Shown piece by piece: positions 46,387 through 55,390 of a DNA stretch of 64,000 nt. Under the pieces are notes generated by a model. The model had not been told where the DNA came from. It made no database searches and saw only the letters and a program-made list of their open reading frames with translations. The stretch is from Echinicola jeungdonensis (GTDB lineage Bacteria; Bacteroidota; Bacteroidia; Cytophagales; Cyclobacteriaceae), in assembly GCF_030409905.1 (NCBI RefSeq), contig NZ_JAUFQT010000001.1:1510001-1574000 (forward strand), in the 5' to 3' direction. A program made the translations under genes and the position numbers. Each line of letters opens with the position of its first letter. The stretch's first letter is position 1.

Positions 46387-47472
46387 ATGACCAGCCCCGG
46401 TATATTTCATCTTGTTGGCTTGATGTCAGGAACTTCTGGAGATGGCCTTGATATGGCATATTGCAGATTTGAATTTAATGGCCAATGGAAATATGAAATT
46501 ATCAGAGCTGAAACAGAAGCTTTTCCAAATGATTTAGGCAAAAAACTACAGAATGCTCCCAACTTTTCAGGCCTTCAGTTAAGTTTGTTGGACAGGGAGT
46601 TTGGCAACTGGATGGGTCAAGCTGTTAAAAAGTTTTGTCAAAAATTCCAGTTAAATGCAGATGCTATAGCCTCCCATGGACATACTGTTTTTCACCAACC
46701 TGAAAAAAAATTCACCCTGCAGATCGGAAATGGTTGGAGCTTGTCAAGGGCTAGTGGAATGCCAGTTATTTGTGATTTTAGAAGCCTGGACATCCAGTTA
46801 GGGGGACAAGGGGCTCCATTAGCCCCAATTGGAGACCATTATCTTTTTCCCAAATATGATTTTTGCCTCAACTTGGGGGGAATTGCCAACATTTCCATGA
46901 TGAAAGAAAACCAGCGGATTGCTTTTGACATATCTCCATTTAATTTATTACTCAATTATTTGGCCGAAAAAAAAGGAATGCCCTATGATGACCAGGGAAA
47001 ACTTGCCAGGAACGGGATGGTTGATCCGGAATTACTCAATGCCCTGAACCACCTTTCTTATTATGAACAAAAAGGAGCGAAATCCCTGGGTAGGGAAGAT
47101 CTGGAAAAGGACTTTTTACCATTAATCAAAAATATGGATGCTTCTCCTGAAAATATTTCTGCCACTTTAGTGGAACATTACAGCATTCAAATTAGCAAAT
47201 CCATAAAGGAATATTCCCTCAAAAAAGAACAACAGGTTTTAGTCAGTGGGGGAGGGGCTTATCACACTTATTTTATTGAAAAATTACAGCATAGACTGGG
47301 AAAGGATATAAAAGTAGTGGTTCCTGAAAAGAGCATTATTGATTATAAGGAGGCATTGATATTTGCCTTTTTGGGGGTATTGAGAATGAGAAATGAAGTC
47401 AATACTTTTAAATCAGTGACAGGAGCCTCTCAAAATAGCTGCGGAGGACTATTATTTGACGCAAATAAATAA
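46387..47472 (+). CDS. anmK: Anhydro-N-acetylmuramic acid kinase
   Basis: Phosphorylates and opens 1,6-anhydro-MurNAc released by lytic enzymes during peptidoglycan recycling. The 361-residue length is normal. Signatures are GLMSGTSGDGLDMAYC at the start, GHTVFHQPEKKFTLQIGNG, and the catalytic/structural NLGGIANISM. Divergent from coaX. Confidence 0.93.
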   Translation: MTSPGIFHLVGLMSGTSGDGLDMAYCRFEFNGQWKYEIIRAETEAFPNDLGKKLQNAPNFSGLQLSLLDREFGNWMGQAVKKFCQKFQLNADAIASHGHTVFHQPEKKFTLQIGNGWSLSRASGMPVICDFRSLDIQLGGQGAPLAPIGDHYLFPKYDFCLNLGGIANISMMKENQRIAFDISPFNLLLNYLAEKKGMPYDDQGKLARNGMVDPELLNALNHLSYYEQKGAKSLGREDLEKDFLPLIKNMDASPENISATLVEHYSIQISKSIKEYSLKKEQQVLVSGGGAYHTYFIEKLQHRLGKDIKVVVPEKSIIDYKEALIFAFLGVLRMRNEVNTFKSVTGASQNSCGGLLFDANK

Positions 47473-47560
47473 AGCAGCGTTTTTTTTAGCCTTTTTTTAT
47501 CCAAATCACATGTTTCATATAGAATTCGGTGTCAAATTAAGCATCAATCAGTATTTTTTA

Positions 47561-47568
47561 TATTTTTG
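47561..47568 (+). promoter_or_regulatory. Candidate -7 box of the dehydrogenase gene
   Basis: TATTTTTG matches TAnnTTTG and lies 30 bases before the ATG at 47599, an ordinary leader length. No good -33 TTG is seen. Confidence 0.4.
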
Positions 47569-47598
47569 TACCACCACATAAAACCCTACAATAAATTA

Positions 47599-48825
47599 AT
47601 GAATGAACTGCTAAAGAAGTTTGAAAACAAGCAGCCAGAAATTGTGTTTGAATGGAAGGATAGTGAGTCTGAAGCGGAAGGCTGGGTTGTGATCAACTCA
47701 TTGAGAGGGGGAGCTGCAGGGGGAGGGACCCGGATGAGGAAGGGTTTGGACAGAAGAGAAGTCGAGTCTTTGGCCAAAACCATGGAGGTGAAGTTCACCA
47801 TTTCCGGTCCTCCAATAGGCGGGGCAAAATCCGGAATCAATTTTGATCCAAATGACCCAAGAAAAAAAGCCGTCTTAAAAAGATGGTACAAAGCAGTCCT
47901 GCCTTTGTTAAAGTACTACTATGGCACGGGTGGAGATTTTAATGTGGATGAAATTCATGAAGTTATTCCCATTACTGAATCCTATGGTCTTTGGCACCCC
48001 CAAGAAGGGATTGTCAATGGACATTTCCACGCCACAGAACCCCAAAAAATCCGAAAAATCGGGCAACTTAGACAAGGGGTAAGAAAAGTTTTGGAAGACC
48101 CTCTTTTTACTCCGGTTGGATCCCAAAAATTCACCGTTGCTGATATGATTACCGGGTATGGAGTGGCTGAATCTGTCCGGCATTATTACCAGTTTTGGGG
48201 TGGTCGCCTCAAGGGGAAAAAGGCCATCATCCAAGGTTGGGGTAATGTTGGTGCCTCCGCGGCCTTTTACCTGGCATTGAAAGGGGTGAAAATAGTTGGC
48301 ATAATTGACCGGAATGGTGGACTTACTAAAGCCAGTGGGTTCAACTTTGAGGAGATTAAGCCCTTATTTATCCACAGCAAAGGCCATCAACTGTTTTCAG
48401 ACCACCTGGTTCCTTTTGAGGAAATCAACGAGCGCATTTGGGATATGGAACATGATATTTTCATCCCGGCAGCAGCATCCCGGCTGATCAATCATGCACA
48501 AATGGAAAGGTTGATCAAAGCTGGATTGGAAGTGGTCTCCTGTGGAGCCAATATCCCATTTGCTGATCCAGAAATATTTTATGGCCCAACCACTCAATTT
48601 GTTGATGAACGGGTGGCCCTCATTCCGGATTTTATTGCCAATTGCGGAATGGCCAGGGTTTTCACCTATTTGATGTCCAACCAAGCCGCTCATACGGATC
48701 GGGCCATTTTCAATGATGTCAGCAATACCATCCGGAAAGCATTAAAAAACACCCATCAAAGAAATTCCGGGCCAACCAAAATTGCCCGGTCTTCCTTTGA
48801 GATCGCGCTAGAATTGCTGACCTGA
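47599..48825 (+). CDS. Glu/Leu/Phe/Val dehydrogenase
   Basis: A 408-residue NAD(P)-dependent amino acid dehydrogenase of the glutamate/leucine family. I use the ATG at 47599; an upstream TTG would add 11 residues. Seen are the substrate region VKFTISGPPIGGAKSGINFD with its catalytic Lys, the GTGGDFNVDEI stretch, and the Rossmann motif IIQGWGNVGASAAFYLALKG. The substrate is not clear from sequence; Glu is the likely default. It is a single gene with its own promoter box. Confidence 0.88.
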   Translation: MNELLKKFENKQPEIVFEWKDSESEAEGWVVINSLRGGAAGGGTRMRKGLDRREVESLAKTMEVKFTISGPPIGGAKSGINFDPNDPRKKAVLKRWYKAVLPLLKYYYGTGGDFNVDEIHEVIPITESYGLWHPQEGIVNGHFHATEPQKIRKIGQLRQGVRKVLEDPLFTPVGSQKFTVADMITGYGVAESVRHYYQFWGGRLKGKKAIIQGWGNVGASAAFYLALKGVKIVGIIDRNGGLTKASGFNFEEIKPLFIHSKGHQLFSDHLVPFEEINERIWDMEHDIFIPAAASRLINHAQMERLIKAGLEVVSCGANIPFADPEIFYGPTTQFVDERVALIPDFIANCGMARVFTYLMSNQAAHTDRAIFNDVSNTIRKALKNTHQRNSGPTKIARSSFEIALELLT

Positions 48826-49012
48826 AGATCAGTACCCACCCTGAATTGAAAAGATTAACAAAAAATTAATTCATGTTAGCTTTCTCAATTTATTTTGGTT
48901 GGATTCAAGCAATTCAGTAGTTTAGGGATTCCAAATCCTACAAGCTACTTTTTTTTCCTAAAAAGGAAAAAGAATCATCTAAAAACTTGAAAAACAATTC
49001 AATTTCATTTTA

Positions 49013-50548
49013 ATGAAACATATATTAATTGTATTTGGAGTCATTTTGGGAACTGTATTATTTACAGGAACCCCACAATCTTTGGCCCAAGAAAACCCCG
49101 AACCCACTCGAACCGAACACCACAGCACTGTAGATCATGATCAACCTGATCCTTCCCAAGCCTCTTCTGATGATCACCAGGGAGGTGTGCAGGCTCAAGC
49201 GCATGGGGAAGAACATGGAGAAGCCCCCCTTTGGCTGGTCATCCCTTTTGTTGCCCTTCTTTTGATGATTGCCACAGGACCATTATTTTATGAAGATTTT
49301 TGGCATCACAATTATCCGAAAATCGCCATTATCTTGGCCGTTATGGTGGTCTTATACTATTTATTTGTCCTTCATAATGTGCATGCACCTGTTCATGCCA
49401 TGGCAGAATATGTTCAATTTATAGCCTTGCTATCCTCCCTATATATTGCATCTGGGGGAATACTAATTCAAATTGACAAGAAATCAACACCATTGGCCAA
49501 TGTGGCCCTTCTACTGATCGGTGCAGCCATAGCCAACCTGATAGGTACAACAGGGGCTTCCATGCTTTTGATCAGACCTTTTATCCGGTTAAACAAAAAC
49601 AACATTCAACCCTACCATATTATCTTCTTCATCTTTATGGTAAGTAATGTGGGAGGTTCACTGACACCCATTGGGGATCCCCCATTATTCCTTGGCTTCC
49701 TCAAAGGCATTCCATTCTTTTGGACATTGGAACATAACTGGCCGGCTTGGTTGATGGCCTTGGTTATCCTAGCAGGAGTTTTCTATTTTATCGACAAAAA
49801 ATTAGGGAAAGCCAATGACAGTGGCATCATAGAAGAACCCGTATATTCCAATAAATTCGGCTTGGTTGGATCTAAAAATTTCCTCTGGCTTCTAGTCGTT
49901 ATCATATCCGTATTCCTGGATCCCAATGTCATCGAATGGGTACCGGCTATCCATTATGATGGACAAAAATTTTCATTCCTCAGGGAAATCATCATGTTTT
50001 CTGTAGCCTTTTTCTCTTATAAGTTCGCAGACAGTAAAGCTATTAAAGGAAATGAATTCAATTTTGAACCAATCAGGGAGGTAGCTTTTATCTTTATTGG
50101 AATTTTTGGTACCATGATGCCAGCATTAGAGTTGGTAGGAAATTTTGCAAAATCTCCTGAAGGCTCTGCCCTCATTACCGCAAATACCCTTTATTGGGGA
50201 ACAGGAATGCTTTCCGGTTTTTTGGATAACGCACCTACCTATTTGAATTTCCTGGCTGCGGCAATGGCCTCAAAAGGGGCAACAATAAGTAATGTTGCCA
50301 TGGTCAAAGATTTTGCTGCCAATGGTTATGCAAATTCTGCCTTCCAACTAATGGCCATTTCTATCGCAGCGGTTTTCTTTGGAGCCATGACTTATATCGG
50401 TAACGGACCTAACTTTATGGTTAAATCCATTGCTGAGCAAAGCGGAATTAAAATGCCCTCCTTCTTTGGTTATATTATCCGTTATTCCATTCCAATTTTG
50501 CTGCCAGTACTGATACTTACCTGGCTAATATTCTTTGCGTTTGAATGA
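49013..50548 (+). CDS. NhaD-like Na+/H+ antiporter with His-rich N-terminus
   Basis: A 511-residue integral membrane protein of the NhaD/CitMHS-type ion transporter superfamily, with about 12 helices. Distinctive is the N-terminus: a signal peptide (to about residue 25) followed by a 45-residue His- and Asp/Glu-rich segment with six His (for example TEHHSTVDHDQ and QAHGEEHGE), before the first transport helix. Core motifs include LIGTTGASMLLIRPFIRLN, NVGGSLTPIGDPPLFLGFLK and FLDNAPTYLNF. It should exchange Na for H at the inner membrane. It ends at a strong terminator. Confidence 0.85.
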   Translation: MKHILIVFGVILGTVLFTGTPQSLAQENPEPTRTEHHSTVDHDQPDPSQASSDDHQGGVQAQAHGEEHGEAPLWLVIPFVALLLMIATGPLFYEDFWHHNYPKIAIILAVMVVLYYLFVLHNVHAPVHAMAEYVQFIALLSSLYIASGGILIQIDKKSTPLANVALLLIGAAIANLIGTTGASMLLIRPFIRLNKNNIQPYHIIFFIFMVSNVGGSLTPIGDPPLFLGFLKGIPFFWTLEHNWPAWLMALVILAGVFYFIDKKLGKANDSGIIEEPVYSNKFGLVGSKNFLWLLVVIISVFLDPNVIEWVPAIHYDGQKFSFLREIIMFSVAFFSYKFADSKAIKGNEFNFEPIREVAFIFIGIFGTMMPALELVGNFAKSPEGSALITANTLYWGTGMLSGFLDNAPTYLNFLAAAMASKGATISNVAMVKDFAANGYANSAFQLMAISIAAVFFGAMTYIGNGPNFMVKSIAEQSGIKMPSFFGYIIRYSIPILLPVLILTWLIFFAFE

Positions 50549-50565
50549 AATATTTAATCAATCAT

Positions 50566-50602
50566 AAAAAAGGCATGGTTTCAATGAAACCATGCCTTTT
50601 TT
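50566..50602. terminator. Terminator downstream of the NhaD-like gene
   Basis: A 16-bp perfect stem (50566-50581 with 50587-50602) around a five-base loop, with a long T-run after it on the plus strand and an A-run before it, so it could also stop the convergent lipoprotein/gpmI transcript. Confidence 0.9.
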
Positions 50603-50679
50603 TTTGATCTTAAAATTCAAATAAGCCCTGAATTTCCATCAAAAATTTTACTCACTTTGTACTTAATGTTAATATTATT

Positions 50680-51255
50680 TCAGGGCATAACTTCCCCTTT
50701 TATCTCTATTTTATTTGGGGACAAAAACCAGACTTTTTGTTGACTTTCTATTTTATAAGAATTTATGGTTTTCGTTTCCGGGTCTATAGATATTGTGGCT
50801 TGAGTAGATGATTGATAAAAAAAGTTCTCCTTTGAGGCTATAAATGCAATTTCTTTTACATTTTCAGAACCATCCAGATAGGTTATGGTAATATTTTTGA
50901 CTTGAGCCTCCCTGTCAGGTTTCAACTGATGAATCTGCTGACCGTCTTTTCTTTGGGTTTGGTAAGCATCTTTCAAGGATGCCTTATTGATATCCGATTG
51001 GATAAATAAATCCAACTCTCTCCGCCAAGCTTCTTCATCCAGATAGACGGTCTCCCGTTTTTCTTCACCATTGATTTTAGACCATTTTTCCACCTTTTTT
51101 CCATCCAATTGTGAAATCTGCCGGTCCATAAATCCTTTCAAGGAAAAATATTCATTGATCTGGGTTGGATTAGCAAAAGGCTGCTCCTCTCCATTATTAC
51201 AGGAAAAGAGCAGCCCCACTATTAAAATTAAATACAGTTGTATTTTCAATATCAT
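50680..51255 (-). CDS. Lipoprotein of unknown function
   Basis: A 191-residue predicted lipoprotein, with a short signal (MILKIQLYLILIVG) and lipobox LLFSC at Cys-19. No family recognised. The body shows mixed strands such as KNITITYLDGSENVKEIAFI and FFYQSSTQATISIDPETKTI. Its ATG follows directly after the gpmI stop with no gap, so it is the second gene of a gpmI operon. A link to envelope or to the metabolic gene is not evident. Confidence 0.78.
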   Translation of the reverse strand: MILKIQLYLILIVGLLFSCNNGEEQPFANPTQINEYFSLKGFMDRQISQLDGKKVEKWSKINGEEKRETVYLDEEAWRRELDLFIQSDINKASLKDAYQTQRKDGQQIHQLKPDREAQVKNITITYLDGSENVKEIAFIASKENFFYQSSTQATISIDPETKTINSYKIESQQKVWFLSPNKIEIKGEVMP

Positions 51256-52779
51256 TTATTTCAATAATACATCACCGGTCATATCAGCCGGGATTTCTAC
51301 TCCCATTAATTTCAGAATGGTAGGAGCCAAATCCCCCAATTTTCCGTTTTTCACTTCCAAACGGTCATTTTTGTCGACCATGATACAAGGTACCAAATTG
51401 GTTGTATGGGCAGTATTCGGTGAACCATCTTCATTGACCATACAGTCACTGTTTCCATGATCAGCAATAACAATAACCGTATAATCATTATCCAAGGCGG
51501 TATTTACCACTGATTTGGTACAATCATCTACGGTTTCACAGGCTTTTACCGCTGCATCAAACACCCCTGTATGTCCCACCATATCAGGATTGGCATAATT
51601 CAGGCAAACAAAATCCACCTCTTTTTTGGCCAATTCCTTATTGATTTTATCGGTGATTTCGTGGGCACTCATTTCTGGTTGTAAATCATAAGTGGCCACT
51701 TTTGGAGAACTGCAAAGGATCCTGGATTCTCCATCAAATTCAGTCTCACGACCTCCGGAAAAGAAGAAAGTAACATGAGGATACTTTTCTGTTTCCGCAA
51801 TCCTGATTTGCTTTTTATGATTATTGGCCAACACCTCTCCAAGGGTATTTTGAAGGTTCTCCTTGCCAAAAATGACTTCTACGTTTTTAAAGGTATCATC
51901 ATAATTGGTAAAGGTGACATAATGAAGATCTAATTTATTCATTTTGTAATCTTCAAAATCCTTTTGGGTCAGTACCTGGGTGATTTCCCTACCACGGTCG
52001 GTACGGAAATTAAAGCAAATCACAACATCTCCAGATTCAATGGAACCTATTGCTTTTCCTTGATCATCAACATGGACAATTGGACGGATAAATTCATCTG
52101 TCACACCATTGGCGTAGGATTTCTTAACTGCGGCAAGGATATCTTTGGACTTTTCACCTTCACCATTGACCATGGCATCATAAGCCAATTTCACACGTTC
52201 CCAACGCTTATCCCGGTCCATAGCATAATATCGGCCAATTACAGTAGCGATTTTTCCAACAGCATTTGCACAGTGATTTTGGACATCTTCTAAGTACCCT
52301 AAACCACCTTTGGGATCAGTATCCCTTCCATCTGTAAATGCATGGATATAAGCTTCCTCCAGACCATTGGCTTTAGCGGCATCACACAGCCCTTTCAAAT
52401 GATTGATATGGGCATGAACCCCTCCATCAGAAACCAATCCAATAAAATGAACTTTGGAACCTCGCTCCTTTGCCGTATCAAAAGCTTTTTTGAGGACAGG
52501 GTTTTCCTTTAATTTTCCCTCCTCCACGGCTTTGTTTATTTTGACAAGATCCTGATAAACCACTCTGCCGGCACCAATATTCATATGGCCCACTTCCGAG
52601 TTGCCCATTTGGCCTTCTGGAAGACCTACTGCCAAGCCAGAGGCTTCCAACAGGGAATGAGGATACTTTTCTAACAGATGATCAACAAATGGAGTATTGG
52701 CTTTGTCTATAGCTGATACTTCAGGGTTGGTCGCCATGCCCCAACCATCCAAAATCATTAGTAAAACTTTTTTATCCAT
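51256..52779 (-). CDS. gpmI: Phosphoglycerate mutase, 2,3-bisphosphoglycerate-independent
   Basis: Moves the phosphate of 3-phosphoglycerate to position 2 in glycolysis, using Mn. The 507-residue length is typical. Seen are LMILDGWGMA at the start, the catalytic Ser region GQMGNSEVGHMNIGAGRVVY, DGRDTDP, and metal ligands in ADHGNSDCM. A TATATTTG box ends four bases (CCTC) before the ATG. First of two genes with the abutting lipoprotein gene. Confidence 0.96.
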   Translation of the reverse strand: MDKKVLLMILDGWGMATNPEVSAIDKANTPFVDHLLEKYPHSLLEASGLAVGLPEGQMGNSEVGHMNIGAGRVVYQDLVKINKAVEEGKLKENPVLKKAFDTAKERGSKVHFIGLVSDGGVHAHINHLKGLCDAAKANGLEEAYIHAFTDGRDTDPKGGLGYLEDVQNHCANAVGKIATVIGRYYAMDRDKRWERVKLAYDAMVNGEGEKSKDILAAVKKSYANGVTDEFIRPIVHVDDQGKAIGSIESGDVVICFNFRTDRGREITQVLTQKDFEDYKMNKLDLHYVTFTNYDDTFKNVEVIFGKENLQNTLGEVLANNHKKQIRIAETEKYPHVTFFFSGGRETEFDGESRILCSSPKVATYDLQPEMSAHEITDKINKELAKKEVDFVCLNYANPDMVGHTGVFDAAVKACETVDDCTKSVVNTALDNDYTVIVIADHGNSDCMVNEDGSPNTAHTTNLVPCIMVDKNDRLEVKNGKLGDLAPTILKLMGVEIPADMTGDVLLK

Positions 52780-52783
52780 GAGG

Positions 52784-52791
52784 CAAATATA
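52784..52791 (-). promoter_or_regulatory. Candidate -7 box of gpmI
   Basis: On the minus strand TATATTTG ends four bases before the gpmI ATG, so a leaderless transcript is possible. A TTTG lies 13 bases upstream, closer than the usual 17-21, so the pairing is imperfect. Confidence 0.4.
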
Positions 52792-52974
52792 TAAATTTTA
52801 TGCACAAAGCTATGCCTTATTTTGCCCTAAAAGCATAATTACCAACCCTCTAAACTGTTGATTATTTACTCTTTTACTTCGTTTTTACACAAATTTTGTC
52901 TTTTTTTGCTCGCTTTAAAAAGTTGGCCCTCAAACTTTCAGTTTTGGCTCAAATTTTGATTTCATTTTATTACA

Positions 52975-53382
52975 ATGAATAAAATTTACAAATATATCCT
53001 ATTTACCCTTTTCTTTGGGCTTTTTCTTTATTTACCAGATTCTTCATTGGGACAGGGTCAGCCTGTAGAAGAAATATCATTATCCATAAAAGCAGGGTCC
53101 AGCAAGGCTCTATCATCTTATTTTGGAGAAAATGTGGAACTCTCCATTAATGGCAATCAAGGGGATTACTCTAAAAACCAAGCCGAATTGGTCATTCGGG
53201 ATTTCTTTAAAAAATTTCCTCCCAGTAATTTTGATATTGTACATAAGGGGAAATCCAGTAACCAAATACAATATTTTATTGGTTCATATCAAAGTAAGGA
53301 AATTCAATTTAGATTATTGATCAAATGTAAATTGAACAAGGAATCACCACGAATTTATGCCTTAGATATTAATAAAGAGTAG
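52975..53382 (+). CDS. DUF4783-type periplasmic protein
   Basis: A 135-residue exported protein with a signal peptide ending SLGQ. The mature part resembles the DUF4783 family of Bacteroidota, a small SnoaL/cystatin-like fold: ISLSIKAGSSKALSSYFGEN, FFKKFPPSNFDIVHKG and FRLLIKCKLNKESPRIYALD. Function unknown. It precedes nadC by about 220 bases and is in the same direction. Confidence 0.78.
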   Translation: MNKIYKYILFTLFFGLFLYLPDSSLGQGQPVEEISLSIKAGSSKALSSYFGENVELSINGNQGDYSKNQAELVIRDFFKKFPPSNFDIVHKGKSSNQIQYFIGSYQSKEIQFRLLIKCKLNKESPRIYALDINKE

Positions 53383-53591
53383 CGGGAGGGGAAGCTTTAG
53401 CCCAATAATATTTGACACCAAGAAAATAGTATCCTGAATAAAACTCAAAGATTTAGAATAGTTCTCTTAATCAAATTTGTTCAGAAATTGCAATTCCTGC
53501 CCTGAATTGAATGCAAACAAAAATTCCGGCCAATATTCTTATTTTTGTTCCTATCAGCCTACAATAAAGGGGAGCCTTTGTCTAATTTTCT

Positions 53592-53599
53592 TATTTTTA
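53592..53599 (+). promoter_or_regulatory. Candidate -7 box directly before nadC
   Basis: TATTTTTA, one base off TAnnTTTG, ends four bases (CGTC) before the GTG start of nadC. A full match, TATTTTTG, also occurs upstream at 53540-53547 and would give a normal leader, so which one is used is open. Confidence 0.35.
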
Positions 53600-53603
53600 C
53601 GTC

Positions 53604-54461
53604 GTGAAAGAAAATTATCTTACCCAGGAAAATATAGAAGCATTTATCCAATCAGCCTTCAAGGAGGACGTTGGAGAAGGTGACCATTCTACTTTGGCTG
53701 CCATTCCCCGTGATCAGGACGGAAGGGCCCAGTTAATAATTAAAGAAGACGGAATTATCGCCGGATTGGAATTGGCGGTGATGATTTTTAATTCATATGA
53801 TCCCTCCCTTCAGATTGAGGTATTCTTAAAGGATGGACAACAGGTAAAAAAAGGGGATATAGGCCTTAAAGTTAAGGGAAAAGCCGCTTCCATTCTCACT
53901 ACCGAGCGCCTAGTGCTTAATTGTATGCAGCGGATGAGTGGGATTGCTACAAAAACCCACCAACTCAGCGAAGTAATCTCCCATACCAAAGCAAAATTGC
54001 TGGACACCCGAAAGACTACACCTAATTTCCGGATGTTGGAAAAATGGGCTGTATCCATTGGGGGAGGGAAAAACCATCGTTTTGCTCTCTACGATATGAT
54101 CATGCTTAAGGACAACCATATTGATTTTTCGGGAGGTATAGAACAGGCCGTTGCAGCTACTAGAAAATACCTCAAAGAAAATTTGCTTGATCTAAAAATT
54201 GAGGTGGAAACCCGGAATCTTGAGGAAGTAAAGGAAGTTTTAAGAGTAGGTGGAGTAGATGTCATCATGTTGGATAATATGAGCTTTGAAATGATGAAAG
54301 AAGCTGTTAGATTGATTAATGGAAAAATCCCTACTGAAGCCTCCGGAGGAATTACCGAAGAAAACCTCAAGGATGTAGCAGAATGTGGGGTGGATTATAT
54401 TTCAGTAGGAGCTTTGACCCATCATGTAAAAAGTATGGACATAAGCCTAAAAGCCTATTGA
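53604..54461 (+). CDS. nadC: Nicotinate-nucleotide pyrophosphorylase (carboxylating)
   Basis: Makes nicotinate mononucleotide from quinolinate in de novo NAD synthesis. The start is GTG at 53604 and the product is 285 residues. Motifs include LVLNCMQRMSGIATKT, LLDTRKTTPNFRMLEKWAV, GGGKNHRFALYDMIMLKDNH, and IMLDNMSFEMMKEAV. It may have a leaderless transcript (box four bases upstream). Confidence 0.95.
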   Translation: MKENYLTQENIEAFIQSAFKEDVGEGDHSTLAAIPRDQDGRAQLIIKEDGIIAGLELAVMIFNSYDPSLQIEVFLKDGQQVKKGDIGLKVKGKAASILTTERLVLNCMQRMSGIATKTHQLSEVISHTKAKLLDTRKTTPNFRMLEKWAVSIGGGKNHRFALYDMIMLKDNHIDFSGGIEQAVAATRKYLKENLLDLKIEVETRNLEEVKEVLRVGGVDVIMLDNMSFEMMKEAVRLINGKIPTEASGGITEENLKDVAECGVDYISVGALTHHVKSMDISLKAY

Positions 54462-54499
54462 TTTTTTATTTAATAAAAGCCTAATAGCACCTGGGAAGC

Positions 54500-55267
54500 A
54501 TGGAATATGAAAAGAATTTCATCAATTGCCTAATTGTACATAAACCGGAGGAAGGTTACCGGCTAAGTCATCACTTGCACCATTCATGTAAAGAAGCCAA
54601 AACCTTGGAAGTATTGTCAAACTGGGAAGAAGCTATTAGGTTTCTCGAATATGGCCATAAAGCAGATTTGATTATTGGTAGTTTTGAACTTACCGACCTC
54701 CATCCTTTTGTATTTGAAAAATTGGATAAAAAAATTCCTGTTATCTTCACATCCACCAAGCCCTTTGTTACCGAAAAAGCTTTTTCACTCAATTGCATGG
54801 ATTTTTTGAATGATGACCCCAGTGAGGACAGGTTGGCCAAATCATTTGAAAAATACAAAAGACTTTACTCCCAGAATCAAATTTCCACTACTGGTACGGC
54901 ACAAAGTCCTGATACTTCCCAACCAAAATCCCGCTTTTTAGTCAAATCAGGGGAAAAATTATTTTATAAAAACCCAAAGGATGTGGCTTTTTTCCTTGCC
55001 GAAGGAGGACTTACCTATTTGGTTGAAATGGACACAGGAGAAAAATTCATTGTGGACCATAAACTAAAAAACCTTGAAGACCAATACCTTGATCCGCAAC
55101 AATTTTTCAGGATCAATAGAAGCATTATACTTAACATCAAAGCCATCCATTCCATAAAAAAATACCCCAATAACCGGTTACAGATTACCCCAAAGACCTC
55201 CTATCGTGATGAGATTATCGTCAGTAGGGAAAAAGTCAGCAAATTTAAAAATTGGATGAATCAGTAA
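54500..55267 (+). CDS. LytTR regulator with degenerate receiver domain
   Basis: A 255-residue regulator. Residues about 145-255 are a LytTR DNA-binding domain (FLVKSGEKLFYKNPKDVAFF, YLDPQQFFRINRSIILNIKAI). The first 120 residues keep the response-regulator shape but lack its catalytic residues: no Asp pair after the first strand (CLIVHKPEEG), no phosphoacceptor Asp (ADLIIGSFEL), and Asn where the conserved Lys should be (MDFLNDDP). It should therefore act without phosphorylation. No kinase gene is adjacent; it follows nadC by 38 bases. Confidence 0.85.
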   Translation: MEYEKNFINCLIVHKPEEGYRLSHHLHHSCKEAKTLEVLSNWEEAIRFLEYGHKADLIIGSFELTDLHPFVFEKLDKKIPVIFTSTKPFVTEKAFSLNCMDFLNDDPSEDRLAKSFEKYKRLYSQNQISTTGTAQSPDTSQPKSRFLVKSGEKLFYKNPKDVAFFLAEGGLTYLVEMDTGEKFIVDHKLKNLEDQYLDPQQFFRINRSIILNIKAIHSIKKYPNNRLQITPKTSYRDEIIVSREKVSKFKNWMNQ

Positions 55268-55390
55268 GTGTCCATTGAGTATTAGGTAGTGTGAAAAAAC
55301 ATGGTTGATGCCCCCAACCACCGAATTCTTTATTTAATTGAAGAAATTGGGATTTTATTTTTAAAATACCACGTACAAATATCCATCCAC

